A stretch of DNA of 31,043 nucleotides, from the NCBI GenBank assembly GCA_015680685.1, contig MNCI01009438.1, forward strand, positions 2,003-33,045. The letters run 5' to 3'. The notes beneath the pieces were generated by a model that was not told where the DNA came from, ran no database searches, and saw only the letters and a program-made list of their open reading frames with translations. The position numbers and the translations under genes are program-made. This DNA is from Gnetum montanum. Its lineage: Eukaryota; Streptophyta; Gnetopsida; Gnetales; Gnetaceae. Each line of letters starts with the position of its first letter. Position 1 is the stretch's first letter. Positions 20,601 through 31,043 of the stretch are shown piece by piece.

Positions 20601-20938
20601 CTAGTTTAAGGTCGTTTTGAGCCTCCATGCGTAGTTTAAGGCCATTTCAGGCCCCATTGTAAACAGGTAGCATTTTGTATAACGTGGATGGGTTTCTTGG
20701 TTGATCGACCATTTTTGATCATGACTAGTTTTATGTCATTGCTGACATGATAGTTTAACATCTTTTCGGATAGGGAGTGTAGTTTAATGTTTTTTTTGTT
20801 GTTTTTATGTGTTTTGGTTTTTGAGTTTTTATAGTTTAATGTCGTTTCAGACTGGCTATAGTTTAACGTCGTTTCGGACTGGCTATAGTTTAATGTCGTT
20901 TTGGACTAGCTATAGTTTAACGTCGTTTCGGACCAGCT
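20601..20938. repeat. Tandem repeat tract, 27-bp unit
   Basis: Four clean 27-bp units, consensus ATAGTTTAAYGTCGTTTCGG plus ACTGGCT, lie at 20831-20857, 20858-20884, 20885-20911 and 20912-20938. Looser TAGTTTAA-headed copies spaced about 26-30 bp start near 20601, 20631, 20725, 20751 and 20780. The tract sits between the convergent ends of gene X and gag copy B. Confidence 0.9.
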
Positions 20939-20947
20939 AAGATGGTA

Positions 20948-23900
20948 TTATTTTAGTAATTTTTTAATTTTCTTCCTTTTAATGTTAGGCGATGTGTCAA
21001 CGGGTATGATTCTGTATTCAACGTCCCCTTCGCTGATTACGTTAAATGGTAATTCGGCCCAAGGTATGTCTGATGGAATGGCTTCTGTGTTAGTGTTTTC
21101 TCGTGTTTCGGTGTTTGTTATAAGTTCTGTGTTAGTTTCTATTTGAGATGGTGTATGTACAATGTCAGGTGCAGGCGTTTCTCTTTTAGGTGGATTTGGA
21201 TTACTGCTTACTGGTTGTTTTTCATTTACGTCGTTTGAACTAGGATTTTCGAATTCAACCTCTAAGCCTTGGTCCATGTCCATGTGTGATGAAACAATAG
21301 GTGTAGCTGCTTCTCCATGTATGATGATTTCACCACCCTCATAAGGTATGTGAATTTCTTGGTGTATAGGGGAGGAAACTGCTTTCAGTTGGGCCAACCA
21401 GGGTCTTCTTAATATTAGGTTGAACCCTGGCATTTCGTCAACCACAACGAAATCGACGGACATGGGAAACTGGTCCCCCACTATGAAGTCTAAGGTTATT
21501 ATGCCTTTGACCATCACACATGACCCGCTGAATGATTTTAAACATGTAGTCGTAGTCGGTTTGATTGACTCCTTCAGCCCTAGCTGTTCAATGATTGGGT
21601 ATGGTACCACGTTCGTAGCGGCTCCATCATCTACGTGGACCCTATGTATCTTGAACTGGTTCATGCGTATCATTATGAACATGGGGGCTGTTGTCACCTC
21701 CCCTGTTTTCTTATCCATCTTAATATTGTTGTTATGGAAGCTCAATGGTTTAGGAGTTGTCCCGTGAGGCGAGTACATTATCGCATGAATGGAGGGTTCG
21801 TTTGGAGGCGAGTCCTCACTTATTGGGATCGACGTCAACATATGTACCAAAGCTTCATGATGTGTTTGTGATGTTAGAACCAAGTCATACAAGCTTAGTG
21901 AAGTGTTCTTTTGCTTTAATGCTTGGGTGACTTATGTCAAAGCTATTGCGAAGTCTCTACTGTTGTGGATGTTTTTATCGATGATGACTGGGTCCATTGG
22001 GCCCAACATTTTTATTTGGTGTTTTGTTGGTTTGTCATTTTTACTTGGAGCTATCATTTTAGATGGTTCATGTTTTTTAGATGATTCACTTTTGTTGCCT
22101 GCGTTCGGTGGATTGTTAGGTGACGACATGGGTATGGAGTTAAGTGGAGTGAGCTTAGGTGGCCCCAAAGCTAGCCGTTGGCGTTCCTTCTCCACACGTT
22201 CACATGTAAGCCTATCTGCTAAGCATTCTCGTGTATGGCGTGGAGGTGGGGCTAGTTTTGGAGCCTCGGGTTGCCCGGGAATTCTTACCACATATGGAGC
22301 CGGGCAGAGTTGTGGTTGGACAGTCAGATGTGATTGGTCAGAAGGCTGGCCAGGTACCCTAATGACATAGGGGCTAGGCTCACCTTGAGTTTCTAAGGTG
22401 GAGGCTTGGTAATCATTAGGACTTTCGGGTATCCTAACGACATACGGGGTTGGTTTTGGTGGAGGTTGGACCTCCACTATGGTGTCTGCTGGTGGTACTC
22501 GAACTACGAAAGGGGCAGGCTGAGTAGAAGGGCTTGGTGCATTTGAGGGAATGACGGGAGGGACACGCACCACGTATGATTTGTCGCGTGTCATGGTGTT
22601 AGACGTCGCTACAGCTAGAGGCACCTGAACAACATATGGCTACTGTGGGGCATGCGGTGGTTGGGGCATGGATGTGGAAGCAGGAGCAGGAACACAAACT
22701 ATAAATGACCTGTTAGATGTTTGTTGTGTACACTTAGGATAGATGGTGTTAATGTTGGGTGTCTCGGAATCATCATCAAGGTAGATTGTATTGATGACGT
22801 ACGACCCCTCTTTGGTGTTCAGAGGGTCTTTATACACCCCCATGGCTTGATTCTGCAGTTGGATCAGGTTGGCCTCGTCAAATGTGATTTGGCCGTCCTC
22901 GATCATCTGTTGTATATCCTGCTTCAAGGTGAAATAGTAATCCGTACCATGCCCGTTTCGTTGATGGTAGTCGCAAAAGCGATCCATTCTGAAGCCTTTG
23001 GGTATGGGAGGCTCATCCGGTGTTGCTAAGCTTAGGTTCTGAACTAGTTGATAGAACCAGTCATGTCTCTAGATGGCCACATAGGATAACTATTTATGTT
23101 CCATTAACCCAGCTTTCAGGAGCTGATCGAAGAGCTGGGATGGCCTCATTGGTAGAGGCACATATTGAGAGGGTTCTTTCCTCTCGAAATTTCACGTGCG
23201 GTTTGTTGTTAGGTTCTGCGATGATGATGATTCCAGCGTGGTTGTGGGGATAGGTTTATTATAGTTAGTAGGGGCTACAAGGGGTTTACTTTGTTGTGGC
23301 ATGTTTGCTTGTTGTGCTCTTGTTATTACTGCTATAGCTGTTTTAGCCTTCTCTTTGTCTTTTTTAGTGTGTTGATTTTTAAAGGCTAAGTATGTAGGGT
23401 CATGGATGTTTTGAGCCACCTCTTCTATGTTTTTGATTTGTACAAAAGCTTGGTTGAGGTTACGCGCGTTAAGGTAGTAAAACTTGGATTTAAAAAATTC
23501 ATTAACGACCCCTTTCAGAATAGTAAGCAGATATGTTTGGGAGATTGGCTCATGTAGCTCGTTAAGAGCAGCACTTCACCTCTGAATGAATTTCTGTATA
23601 GGTTCAAGCGGTGCTTGTTTAACCTGTATGAGGCTGTCCAATGTCACATCAAGTTTCAAGTTATACTTGAACTAAGTCATGAACTGGTGTAACAACTCTT
23701 CCAAGGAGAAGATGGAATTCCTCGGCAGGGCCTGGTACCAGTCAAGTGCTCTCCCTGCGAGAGACATGGGGAACACTCAGAGAATGGCATGGGGCCATGC
23801 CTGGAGTAACACACATTCTAACCTAAACGTTATGAGATGTGCATTGGGGTTCGTCTCCCCATTATACTTAGTTAGTATCGGCAATGATATGCCTTTGGGC

Positions 23901-24955
23901 AAAGTTAGAGGCGAGATGGAAGGGCTGATGGGGTCATCATGGTAGAAATCCACTACCTTCAGCTCTCCGTCGGCAGCTTTTTTGAGGTGCTTTACCTCGT
24001 CGGTTAGTTCTTGCATTAATTTTTTGGCATTTTCCCAGTCTTGGCCACTCGGTGACATGGCAGCCTGAGGTTGTGGTATATTGTACAAGTTAGAGTATTG
24101 TATGGTAGGTTGAAAGGCCGAAAGTTGTGTAGCCGGGGGTTGTGCTTGTGGCACGTTTATAGGGGGTGGCATTAGGGATGGCACGTTATAGGGGAAAGGC
24201 TGTTGTTGCTGTGGTTGCTACTGTACTGGGGGAACATTGGCTGGTTGAACCATATGGGGTGGTATGTTATAGCGAGGAGGTTGATGTTGCTGTGGTTGAG
24301 TGCCCATCGCTGCCCATTGTCCAGCCACATTTTGTGAAGGAGCCCCCTGTTGGGTTACTGCGGTCGAGGGGGCTCCGTGCACTTGGATGTGGGGAATGTA
24401 GTGGATGGAAGTGGATGCTGGTATCACATGTGGCATCCCTATCACTCGAGGTGCGAAGTTTGCTCCCATGTTATTGTGCGGGGGTGGTGCTTGCGAGGAT
24501 GGGCCAGCTGTTGCATTGGGGATGATAGCGAGAGGGAGTGTGCTGAATTGCGGATCAGTCGGAGGTGGAACATGAGAAAATGAGGATGTTCTCGGTGGAG
24601 GAAATTGTGCGTGGGTGAGTTTGAGGGGTTGGAGGGGCATGACTTCCCCTGTGTCTGGATGAAAAATGGGGTTGACATGGTTTTGTGGACTGAGGGTGTG
24701 ATAGGAGTCCTTGTGTTCTGATTCGGCCACGAACTTGTCCTCCTCTTCCAGTTGGAGATATACTGTAGGCTGATCCAATGGCTGGCTCCTTTGCAGGAGG
24801 ATTCGTGTAACGAGCTCTGAGTACTATTCTGGAACAGGGATTATATCGTATGGAGAGGGGATGAACTCGCATCCCCCTTGTAGAAGAGTTTGAACTACCT
24901 CTTCACCTCCATTTTAGTTCGATCTACTACCAGACCAGCTTGTATCTTCAGACAT
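20948..24955 (-). pseudogene. gag-protease copy B (E3, minus strand), best preserved copy
   Basis: One frame of about 1335 codons from ATG at 24955 (MSEDTSWSG) to TAA at 20948. It is interrupted by about 11 stops (6 TAG, 3 TGA, 2 TAA) but no frame change. Order: Pro/Gln-rich N-terminus; coiled stretch ELTDEVKHLKKAADG; gag core (PLTLPKGISLPILTKYNGE, then ALDWYQALP, FKYNLKLDVTLDSL); knuckle-like FCDYHQRNGHGTDYYFTLK (about 22930-22985); a run of YVVRVP-type repeats (22090-22720); QALKQKNTSLSLYDL; then aspartic protease with VHVDDGAATNVVP (active D-D-G-A near 21610-21640) and FNLILRRPWLAQL. It ends AELPFNVISEGDVEYRI. Complete gag-pro with no RT after it, so the product would be structural plus processing only. 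Not autonomous. Confidence 0.9.
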
Positions 24956-24966
24956 ATGAAGTTATA

Positions 24967-25149
24967 CTAGTTCTGGGTTATAATGTTAGAGGCTGGGTTC
25001 CTCCCTTGTAACCTTAAGGACCAACGGGATCCCGCTGTGGGTTGTGCCACGGGTTGTGGGACGGCCATGGTGCCCACGACGTCAGGGACTTGACCAGTTG
25101 CAGCGGTGGTGTTTACAGGGTTCATGATGATTTGTTGAGGGTGTGACAT
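24967..25149 (-). CDS. Small ORF upstream of gag copy B (60 codons)
   Basis: ATG at 25149 opens MSHPQQIIMNPVNTTAATG and runs through GSRWSLRLQGRNPAS to a TAG at 24967-24969, 11 nt before the copy B ATG and in another frame. It may be a true upstream ORF, or the real gag N-terminus separated by a one- or two-base frame change. The basic RWSLRLQGR stretch favours former gag. No ribosome-site evidence exists in plants to choose. Confidence 0.4.
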   Translation of the reverse strand: MSHPQQIIMNPVNTTAATGQVPDVVGTMAVPQPVAQPTAGSRWSLRLQGRNPASNIITQN

Positions 25150-25736
25150 GGTGTAGGGATGTAAAATTAGTGTAAGTACAACATACAACATATAACTTCC
25201 GGCGTATAAGGATAGCGTATACAACATATATGGGCATAGCGTATAGGGTCAGCGTAGACGAGTCTACGGCATATATGGGAAACAGCGTGGATGTAACACA
25301 ACTCATCCGGGGAAAGAAACACTTGCCTTGCAAGAAGGTTGTTCGTAAATGTAAATGACAAAATAGAGAAAGGCAAAAGCATAAGAGATCAAAAGCTCAC
25401 GTGCCTAAAACAAATGGCATGTAAGCTATTTCGCAATCATCTTCTGCAAGCATTTTGACAAGAAGTCGAAGGTCAGCGAAAGTAAAGATGAAAATGTGAA
25501 CAACTCCCTCATGAGAACTTTGATCAGGGACTCTACTAAACCCCATCTTTATCCATTTTCTGAACCTTCTTCATCCCTACTTAGCCCCTTCCCCATGTAA
25601 AAAAACTAATGCAACACTCTCGAGCACAGCTAAGCAATGTCTCAAAAATCACCGCATAACAATGTTGGCATTTCATCCTCTGTGGTGTTTCTTATTCTTT
25701 GTCAACATCTCTTGGGTCCATCCTCTAGAAATCGAC
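25150..25736. other. Copy B leader side and E3 3' internal end
   Basis: The part near 25185-25275 has repeated TATACGC / GCGTATA words and ATATATGG on the minus strand, upstream of copy B. The part from about 25500 to 25736 leads into the E3 polypurine tract and has no coding. The junction between the minus-oriented unit and the plus-oriented E3 end is somewhere here but has no visible mark. Confidence 0.4.
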
Positions 25737-25745
25737 AAAGAGGGG
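25737..25745 (+). other. E3 polypurine tract
   Basis: AAAGAGGGG within GACAAAGAGGGGCCAAC, four bases before the 3' LTR. AAGAGGGGC-type tracts at this place are usual in plant Tat-like elements. It supports plus orientation. Confidence 0.75.
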
Positions 25746-25749
25746 CCAA

Positions 25750-27401
25750 CGAAACACCCAAAATTTTTAGGACATCCTTGCTTCACCAAGCCGCAATTTA
25801 GGTAGTGTCATGGTAGTTCATTAGGAGATGGATGTTCTAGGTTTAGGTTGTACATTTTGGCAAATTTTCTAGTTGGGTAATTCATCCAGCTAACAGCCTA
25901 CTCAGAAGCAATGCAGAGAGTTTTTGGTGGTGCTCAAAATGCACAAAACAGTTTGGCAAGTTTTCTAGTCGAGGAGTTTGCTACGCTATGCTATATAGTG
26001 TAGCAAGCTTCAAGAGACAGTTGTTCAGATAGTCAACCATAAATTGTTTTAAGACAAGGTGCTATGCTATGCCATGCTGTGCAACGCAGCATAGCATAGT
26101 GAGAGCAAGACAAGAAGTCTCAACTTACTTAGTAATTTCAAATGCACTAAGTTAGCATCTCTGGCCTTCAAAAAAGTTGCTTTGCTCAACTCCAAGTTCT
26201 TCAGCAATGGCTCCTTCACTAGAAAGCGACAAACTTAGAAAAAAGTAGGCCATGTTGATTGCTATGCTACGCTATGCTATGTAGCATAGTACATCTTAGC
26301 AACTCTATGGAAATAATGAAAGACATCTCAAATGGTAGGATCAGCAAGTTCACAAGATTCGTAGTGCAAATGGCAAGTCAGAATGCCTCAAAGGTTTCCA
26401 GTGCATGTAGTAGGATGCAACACACATTTTTTGCTTCAAACTGGTGGCTACACTATGCTACACAACATAGCGTAGCATGGCGTAACAAGTTTCTACACTA
26501 CACCCACATGCTATGCTACAAAGCATGGCATGGCATCGTAGGAAGTAACGCCACATTGATGCACTTCACCTAATTACACCGTTGGCACACATCTCCAAGC
26601 TTTGATGGTGCAATTACAGTGCGGCAGGTTTGCAATCATAGCATGGTAGGCCTATCCAATGGTCATGCATGCCCATGTAGCATAGAAAATTCAACATAGG
26701 CCCAAGGCACGTGGCATCCAAACCACATATTTTACGTGCCCTTTGCCCTAAAAATACCCCAATGAGCAATGCTTAAAGGACCTTTTTCATCCTTTTCCTT
26801 TTTAGTCTTTCAAGTGGCTGGTGAGGGAATTGGTTAACAAGCAAGCAAAAGAGTTAGCATCACATTCTTGAGCATTGTAAACACCTTGTTTGACATTGTA
26901 AATAGTTGATACTCCCACTTGGCATTTTATTCAGCTCTTTCTTACTATCCCCAGAGCATTCTACATTATTAACACCTGAGTCTGCATTCAAGTATAGAGC
27001 TATCACACTTTAAATGTCCTAGTTACTCTTGGGATCACTGCGGCCCTCAGTGCTGTGCAACTAATTGTATCTACCTTGATAGAGTGAAGTCATGTTCTTG
27101 AAGTGGTGCATTTTTCTAACTGCATTTTACTTTGTTTTCTTGCTTATCATTGCATTTGTACATTGTTTTCTATCTTTTTTACATTCAAAGTTATCATTTT
27201 ATGCTAGAAGTCTTGTTTTCAAGTTATCCATTTACGAAAGGTTATATTTACACCGACTAAGTCCCTTTCTAATCAACTGGAACATTCAGGGCACCCTGTT
27301 TCAATTTATCCAGGACGACCCTTGCATGGATTTAGGGTTAAGACTGTCACGACCAACGACCTCTCGGTGTTTTCTAGCCACTGACATTTTTGGTTGCAAC
27401 A
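25750..27401 (+). repeat. E3 3' LTR
   Basis: Collinear with 13400-15069. It starts CGAAACACCC, where the 5' copy has TGAAACACCCC, and ends GGTTGCAACA. Differences include loss of about 17 bp at the equivalent of 14320 and changes in both TATA candidates. It shares the clusters of GCTATGC/GCATAGC words (25980-26540). Confidence 0.93.
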
Positions 27402-27406
27402 ACAAT
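27402..27406. repeat. E3 target site duplication, right copy (acaat)
   Basis: ACAAT immediately after the 3' LTR. Partner of ATAAT at 13395-13399. Confidence 0.55.
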
Positions 27407-28314
27407 GCCTTTCAGCCAGTCCATGCTTTTGCGCTTTGACTTGGAAAATATGGCATCAAGCCAAAATGTAGTAAGGGTATATGACCCAAAAGATCTTATT
27501 ATAGTTGAGCATAGAAAATCACTCAAGCTAAGGGGCAAAATCCTATATTTTTTCATCATCAATTAAAATTATTATAATTTCATCTGTGCCAAAACCCAGG
27601 TAGGTGTACTCATTCCACAAGTAGAGGCAAAATCAAATTGTAAGTATGAATTCATTCACCATAATGGAAAAGAATAAATTCTTTCCCTGTATGAAAAAAT
27701 ACCACTAATTGATGCTCATACATGCATTCTATCTCATCTAGTTCTGAGCAAGACAGAGAGTCAAGCTCTGAGGCCTAACACAAGGAGCAAGATGAGTTAA
27801 AGGTGATGCTTGAACCTAAGAATTTCTTAGAGGCCTCATTCAACATTTGGCTCTACAAGGCATCATGTCCACCTTAGTCTCCCCTACCTCCTCCATGAGG
27901 CAAGACCCTCAACCTGCTTTCCTTGTCTACCTCATCATGTTTGGGTTAGCATCCTTTATAGTCACATACTAGGCACAAGCATTGTCCCAAATGACATCCC
28001 TCTTCTACTCTATGCCTTTTGCCACACAACCTTGGTCTGCACATCCATCACCTATCTTCATAACCACTATGTATCCATTCTCTATGTTGATAGGCCCCAT
28101 AATGGGAACTTAGGTGACTCAAGGATCACATACACCTTTTGTTGTCTTTGTATCACATGTATCAGCACAAACCTACTTTTCATTATTTAGGCTACCTAGA
28201 GAAATGATGGTTTAGCCTCTCCCTTTCATGCCACAACCCATCATGAGGCCACATGCCTCTCAACTTATACCACAACCATTTATCCAAACACCGTGACTGG
28301 CAAGGATGCCCCAA
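27407..28314 (+). other. E2 leader and decayed gag N-terminus, after E3
   Basis: Continues E2. The first 300 bp show nothing recognisable. From about 27830 the sequence is rich in Pro, Ser and Thr codons in several frames, like the N-terminal halves of gag copies A and B, but with too many stops and shifts to follow. Confidence 0.45.
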
Positions 28315-31012
28315 GGCTTAGATCAAATCGTCCAAATGATCCTAGACCTTACAGAAGAGTTATAGAAGCTTAAGGCTCTACAACTTAGTTAAAATAATGA
28401 ATTTCTATTAGGAAAATCCTATTAGTCCTACTATCCTACAGATTACTCTTCCCCCAAGCATCCCCATACCATAATTCACCAAGTATAATGGTGAGGGTGA
28501 CCCTAATGTTCACCTTATCACCTTCTATTTTGACTGCCTATTGTTATAGGCATGGTCGCATGTCATAACCCACATCTTGCCCATGTCCCTTACTAGGAAA
28601 GCCTTGGACTGGTATCATGCATTACCACAAGGACTAATATCCTCACTTGAAGACTTGATATCATAGTTTGTTAACTATTTCAAGTATAACTTGAAACCTA
28701 ACATGACTCTTGACCAACTGATGAAGGTTAAGCATGAACCCCTTAAACTTGTGCAAAAGTTCATACAATGGTGGAATGCTCTTCTCAATGAGATTCCTGA
28801 ACCCATAGTTGAAATAAATCTTCTTGCAATATTTAAGGGGACAATTAATAACTTTATTAACTCCAAAATTTACTACTTGGACATGTGGTCTCTTAGTTAA
28901 GTTTTCTTCTAGACTAAGAACATAGAGGATGCTATTGAGGCCATTTATGACATTGACTATGTGGCATACAAGAACCAATATACTTGGACAAGGAAAAGGG
29001 AAGGATAAACCATGTAGCCATGGCCAATGTGGCCAAATATAACAAAACAACATAGGTATCTAAACCAAACCAACCTAAGACCCACCTAACCAATAACCAA
29101 CCATTAATAGCTAGAGCCTCTACATTAGAAAACACAAGGCCAATTTTGAAAGAAAGGATCTATCTAAGTACACTAGGTTATCCCCTAAACCTTATGAATT
29201 CCTTGACCACTTGCTAAAAACTGGGAGAATACAATATAAATAGGTGATAGAGAATGCCCATAAGAGGTATGATTGACTATGCAAAATCACAACGAATCTC
29301 ACTCTAGCAACCAAGAATGATCCACTAGTATCTAATTACTTTAAACTTGGTTGTTTTTACCACTATCATCAACTACTAGGTCATGATACTAACTTCTACT
29401 TAGCTTTCAAGGATGACCTATAGAAGATGATAGATAATGATGAGCTAGTCTTGAATGCTTGTAATCTAATTAGACCATAAAACCAATCCATGTAGGTTTA
29501 CAAAGACCTATTGAATACTAACAACAACACCTACACCAAAGTAGCATTCAATGTGAATCACAACTCTATACTTGCATGAGAGACATTTCTAATTCAGGTA
29601 CCTCCTTGCAATGACAGGGGTCCTTCAACTTTGTCTAGTTCAAGGCCCCCTTTTTTTGTAAGGATACCATCACCTACACCTCCCAAGGAATCTTTTATAA
29701 TTTGGGTGCCTCCTACTACTACAATCGAATCAACAACAACAACTGGGCAATGCCCTCTCGAAGTGGCTAACGTAATGACTTCTCCACAAGAAAACAACCA
29801 TAAAAAGTCATTGAGTAAATAGTGTAAGAAGTTTATGCTAAAGCCCCAAAACAAAGATAGAAAGTACGATAAGGCATGAAAGGAGGTGGGCCTATCAAAG
29901 CCCACTTCTATCTCATCCTTTTCCATGAGCTCTAATGCTTAGGCTACTTTAAGTAATCAACTAAGGATGGACCCTAAACCAAAATGGAAGGGGAAAAAGG
30001 CCAAGCTACAACTATGAAAACATGAATTTCACATCCTAGGATGCATGAAGAAGGTTAAAGCCAATAAGAACAAAAAACCAATGGTTAATGACATGGACTT
30101 CATCAATGCAATGGAATAAGTAAAGAAGTCTTTGAAGAACACATCCCTTAGCATGTATAACCTAGTAATGACATTCATTACTCACTATGAAGCACTAGTG
30201 AAAATATTAACTTCAATTCTTGTTAGCAAGGATATCCCTACTAGTGAAGAGTCCATCCACATAGTTATGGTACTACCTTTACCAAGGAAATAAATGAAGT
30301 CAATGATACTAGTGTTCAATGAAAATGAGGTAAAGTCCAACCCCTAGGATGATAAGACAACAAAGGCCACTCTCTTCATAACAATAAGAGTGGGGCAATA
30401 CAAGGTACATACAATGCACATGGATAAGGGGGTAGCCATCAATGTTATGCCTTACACCACTTTTAAATGTTTAGGCCTAATATAACATATGAAACATACC
30501 TCAACTTCCACTCTAAAATCCTTTAATGGATCTTGGGTTGTAGTTAAAGGCTCAATCTCTTTGGAATTTGTAGTAGGGTAACAATTCCCCACAATAGCTA
30601 ATTTCTTGGTGGTGGAAGAGATACCAAGATTGAGTTTGCTCTTAGGAGGCCTTGGCAAGCTCAATTATGATTTGTTTCCTTACCCATACATCAAGAAATT
30701 CACCTACTTTATGAGGGAGGTGAATTAATTATCCATGGTAATAGTGCAGCCCCCTTGGTAGTCAACAACATTGACATTAAACAAGGATATGAAGTGGACT
30801 TTCAAGAAGAAGCTCTTGCTATCAAGGATAAAGTCCAAAGGCCTGATAGAGTGCAATATGCCCAAACAAATAACAATGGAACCATGGATGCATCATGGGA
30901 AGAGCTCCCTTTCAACATGGTTAGTGAAGGAAATGAGGAATACAAGATCATGCAATGTAGATCCTACATTGTTCCTAATATTTTGAAGATGAGGAAATAC
31001 TTGCACAATTAA
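28315..31012 (+). pseudogene. gag-protease copy C (E2), heavily broken
   Basis: Same family as copies A and B. Core words in order: LDQIVQMILDLTEEL (28315-28365), FTKYNGEGDPNVHLITF (about 28480-28530), ALDWYHALPQGLISSLEDL, FKYNLKPNMTLDQLMKVKHE (28680-28740), LVQKFIQWWNALLNEIPEP, FKGTINNFINSKIYYLD. Then a knuckle remnant with YHYHQLLGHDTNFYLAF (29355-29410), FVRIPSP and FIIWVPP repeats (29650-29710), NTSLSMYNLVMTFITHYEAL (30140-30190), and protease with VHTMHMDKGVAINVMPY (30405-30455), the D-x-G motif reading D-K-G. It ends EELPFNMVSEGNEEYKI with a stop at 31010-31012. Several frame changes occur; TAG stops often align with Gln in B. RT would be expected beyond the window if E2 was complete. 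Confidence 0.82.
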
Positions 31013-31043
31013 ATATATGTTTCTTATTCACTTACCCTATGTC

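Larger units (their letters stand above)
13400..27401 (+). mobile_element. E3: 14-kb composite LTR element without visible pol
   Basis: Long direct LTRs (13400-15069 and 25750-27401), a plus-strand primer site at 15076, a polypurine tract at 25737 and a near-perfect target duplication define one insertion in the plus orientation. Inside are gag copy A (plus), an intron-containing gene (plus) and a gag-protease copy B (minus). No reverse transcriptase, RNase H or integrase motif is seen on either strand, so it would depend on enzymes from another element. LTR copies differ by roughly 12-15 percent by eye, with several small indels. Confidence 0.88.
9670..31043 (+). mobile_element. E2: older plus-strand Ty3/gypsy element, split by E3 and running off the window
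   Basis: Inferred from LTR-like sequence ending at 12668, a primer site at 12675, a leader (12669-13399), and a related gag-protease in the same orientation beyond the E3 insertion (27402-31012). The gag carries many more stops and frame changes than the copies inside E3, as expected if E2 is the older host. Its polymerase genes and 3' LTR lie beyond the window, if present. Assigning 9670-11740 to the same element is uncertain. Confidence 0.65.

Noticed and set aside
21903-22370. Plus-strand ORFs at 21420-22370 and 24166-24525
   Set aside because: Shadows of the well-supported minus-strand gag-pro B.
25735-25750. Minus-strand TTGGCCCCTCTTTG next to the E3 3' LTR read as a primer site, which would reverse E3
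   Set aside because: The site at 15076 matches the E2 primer site in sequence and context, the plus-strand purine tract is a normal polypurine tract, and the better TATA boxes are plus strand. Plus orientation is better supported.
28661-29053. 130-codon minus-strand ORF over gag copy C
   Set aside because: Antisense of the conserved FKYNLKPNMTL region. The plus-strand frame matches copies A and B.
1-31043. CRISPR arrays, rRNA, tRNA genes, bacterial-type operons
   Set aside because: No spaced identical repeats of that type, no rRNA words and no cloverleaf seen by eye. The sequence is plant-like retrotransposon DNA. The 27-bp tract is head-to-tail without spacers.

Overview
The window looks like intergenic DNA from a large plant nuclear genome. 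I see no ordinary host gene. Almost everything is decayed Ty3/gypsy-type LTR retrotransposon. The RT and integrase motifs, the tRNA-Asp-type primer site of the first element, the GT-AG introns with U-rich tracts and the stop-codon decay pattern (CAG to TAG, CGA to TGA) all point to a seed plant with methylated transposons. A gymnosperm would fit the age and nesting, but the sequence alone does not prove it.

Layout. (1) 1-8955, element E1, minus strand. The left LTR is cut by the window edge and ends at 714; the right LTR is 8175-8955. Between them lie a polypurine tract, a 1.7-kb stretch with no recognisable coding, integrase, RNase H, reverse transcriptase, protease, gag and a primer-binding site. 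Protease to integrase (about 5.6 to 2.5 kb) stays in one frame. gag is in the neighbouring frame, and a TTTTTTA heptamer in the correct register for -1 frameshifting lies where the frames meet. Several catalytic Asp residues have become Asn. (2) 8956-9669, AT-rich, nothing recognised. (3) 9670-31043, an older plus-strand element E2. It has LTR-like sequence (9670-12668, probably two LTR copies in tandem), a primer site at 12675, a leader cut at 13399, and a badly broken gag-protease (copy C) that resumes after 27406. (4) 13400-27401, element E3, inserted into the E2 leader. It has 1.67-kb and 1.65-kb LTRs and a degenerate 5-bp target duplication (ataat/acaat).

E3 is the odd part. Its LTRs, primer site, polypurine tract and first gag (copy A, 15479-18473) are plus strand, yet no reverse transcriptase, RNase H or integrase is visible. 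Copy A breaks off and runs in frame into a five-exon, four-intron coding region of unknown function ('gene X', about 18491-20311). After a 27-bp tandem-repeat tract comes a second, much better preserved gag-protease (copy B, 24955-20948) on the minus strand, convergent with gene X. Copy B plus an antisense intron-bearing gene plus a repeat-rich 3' region resembles Tat-lineage plant elements that carry an extra antisense ORF, but here pol is missing and the unit sits inside LTRs of the opposite orientation. This composite, and gene X in particular, is the best candidate for something undescribed. All identities and percentages are by eye, and no database search was possible.
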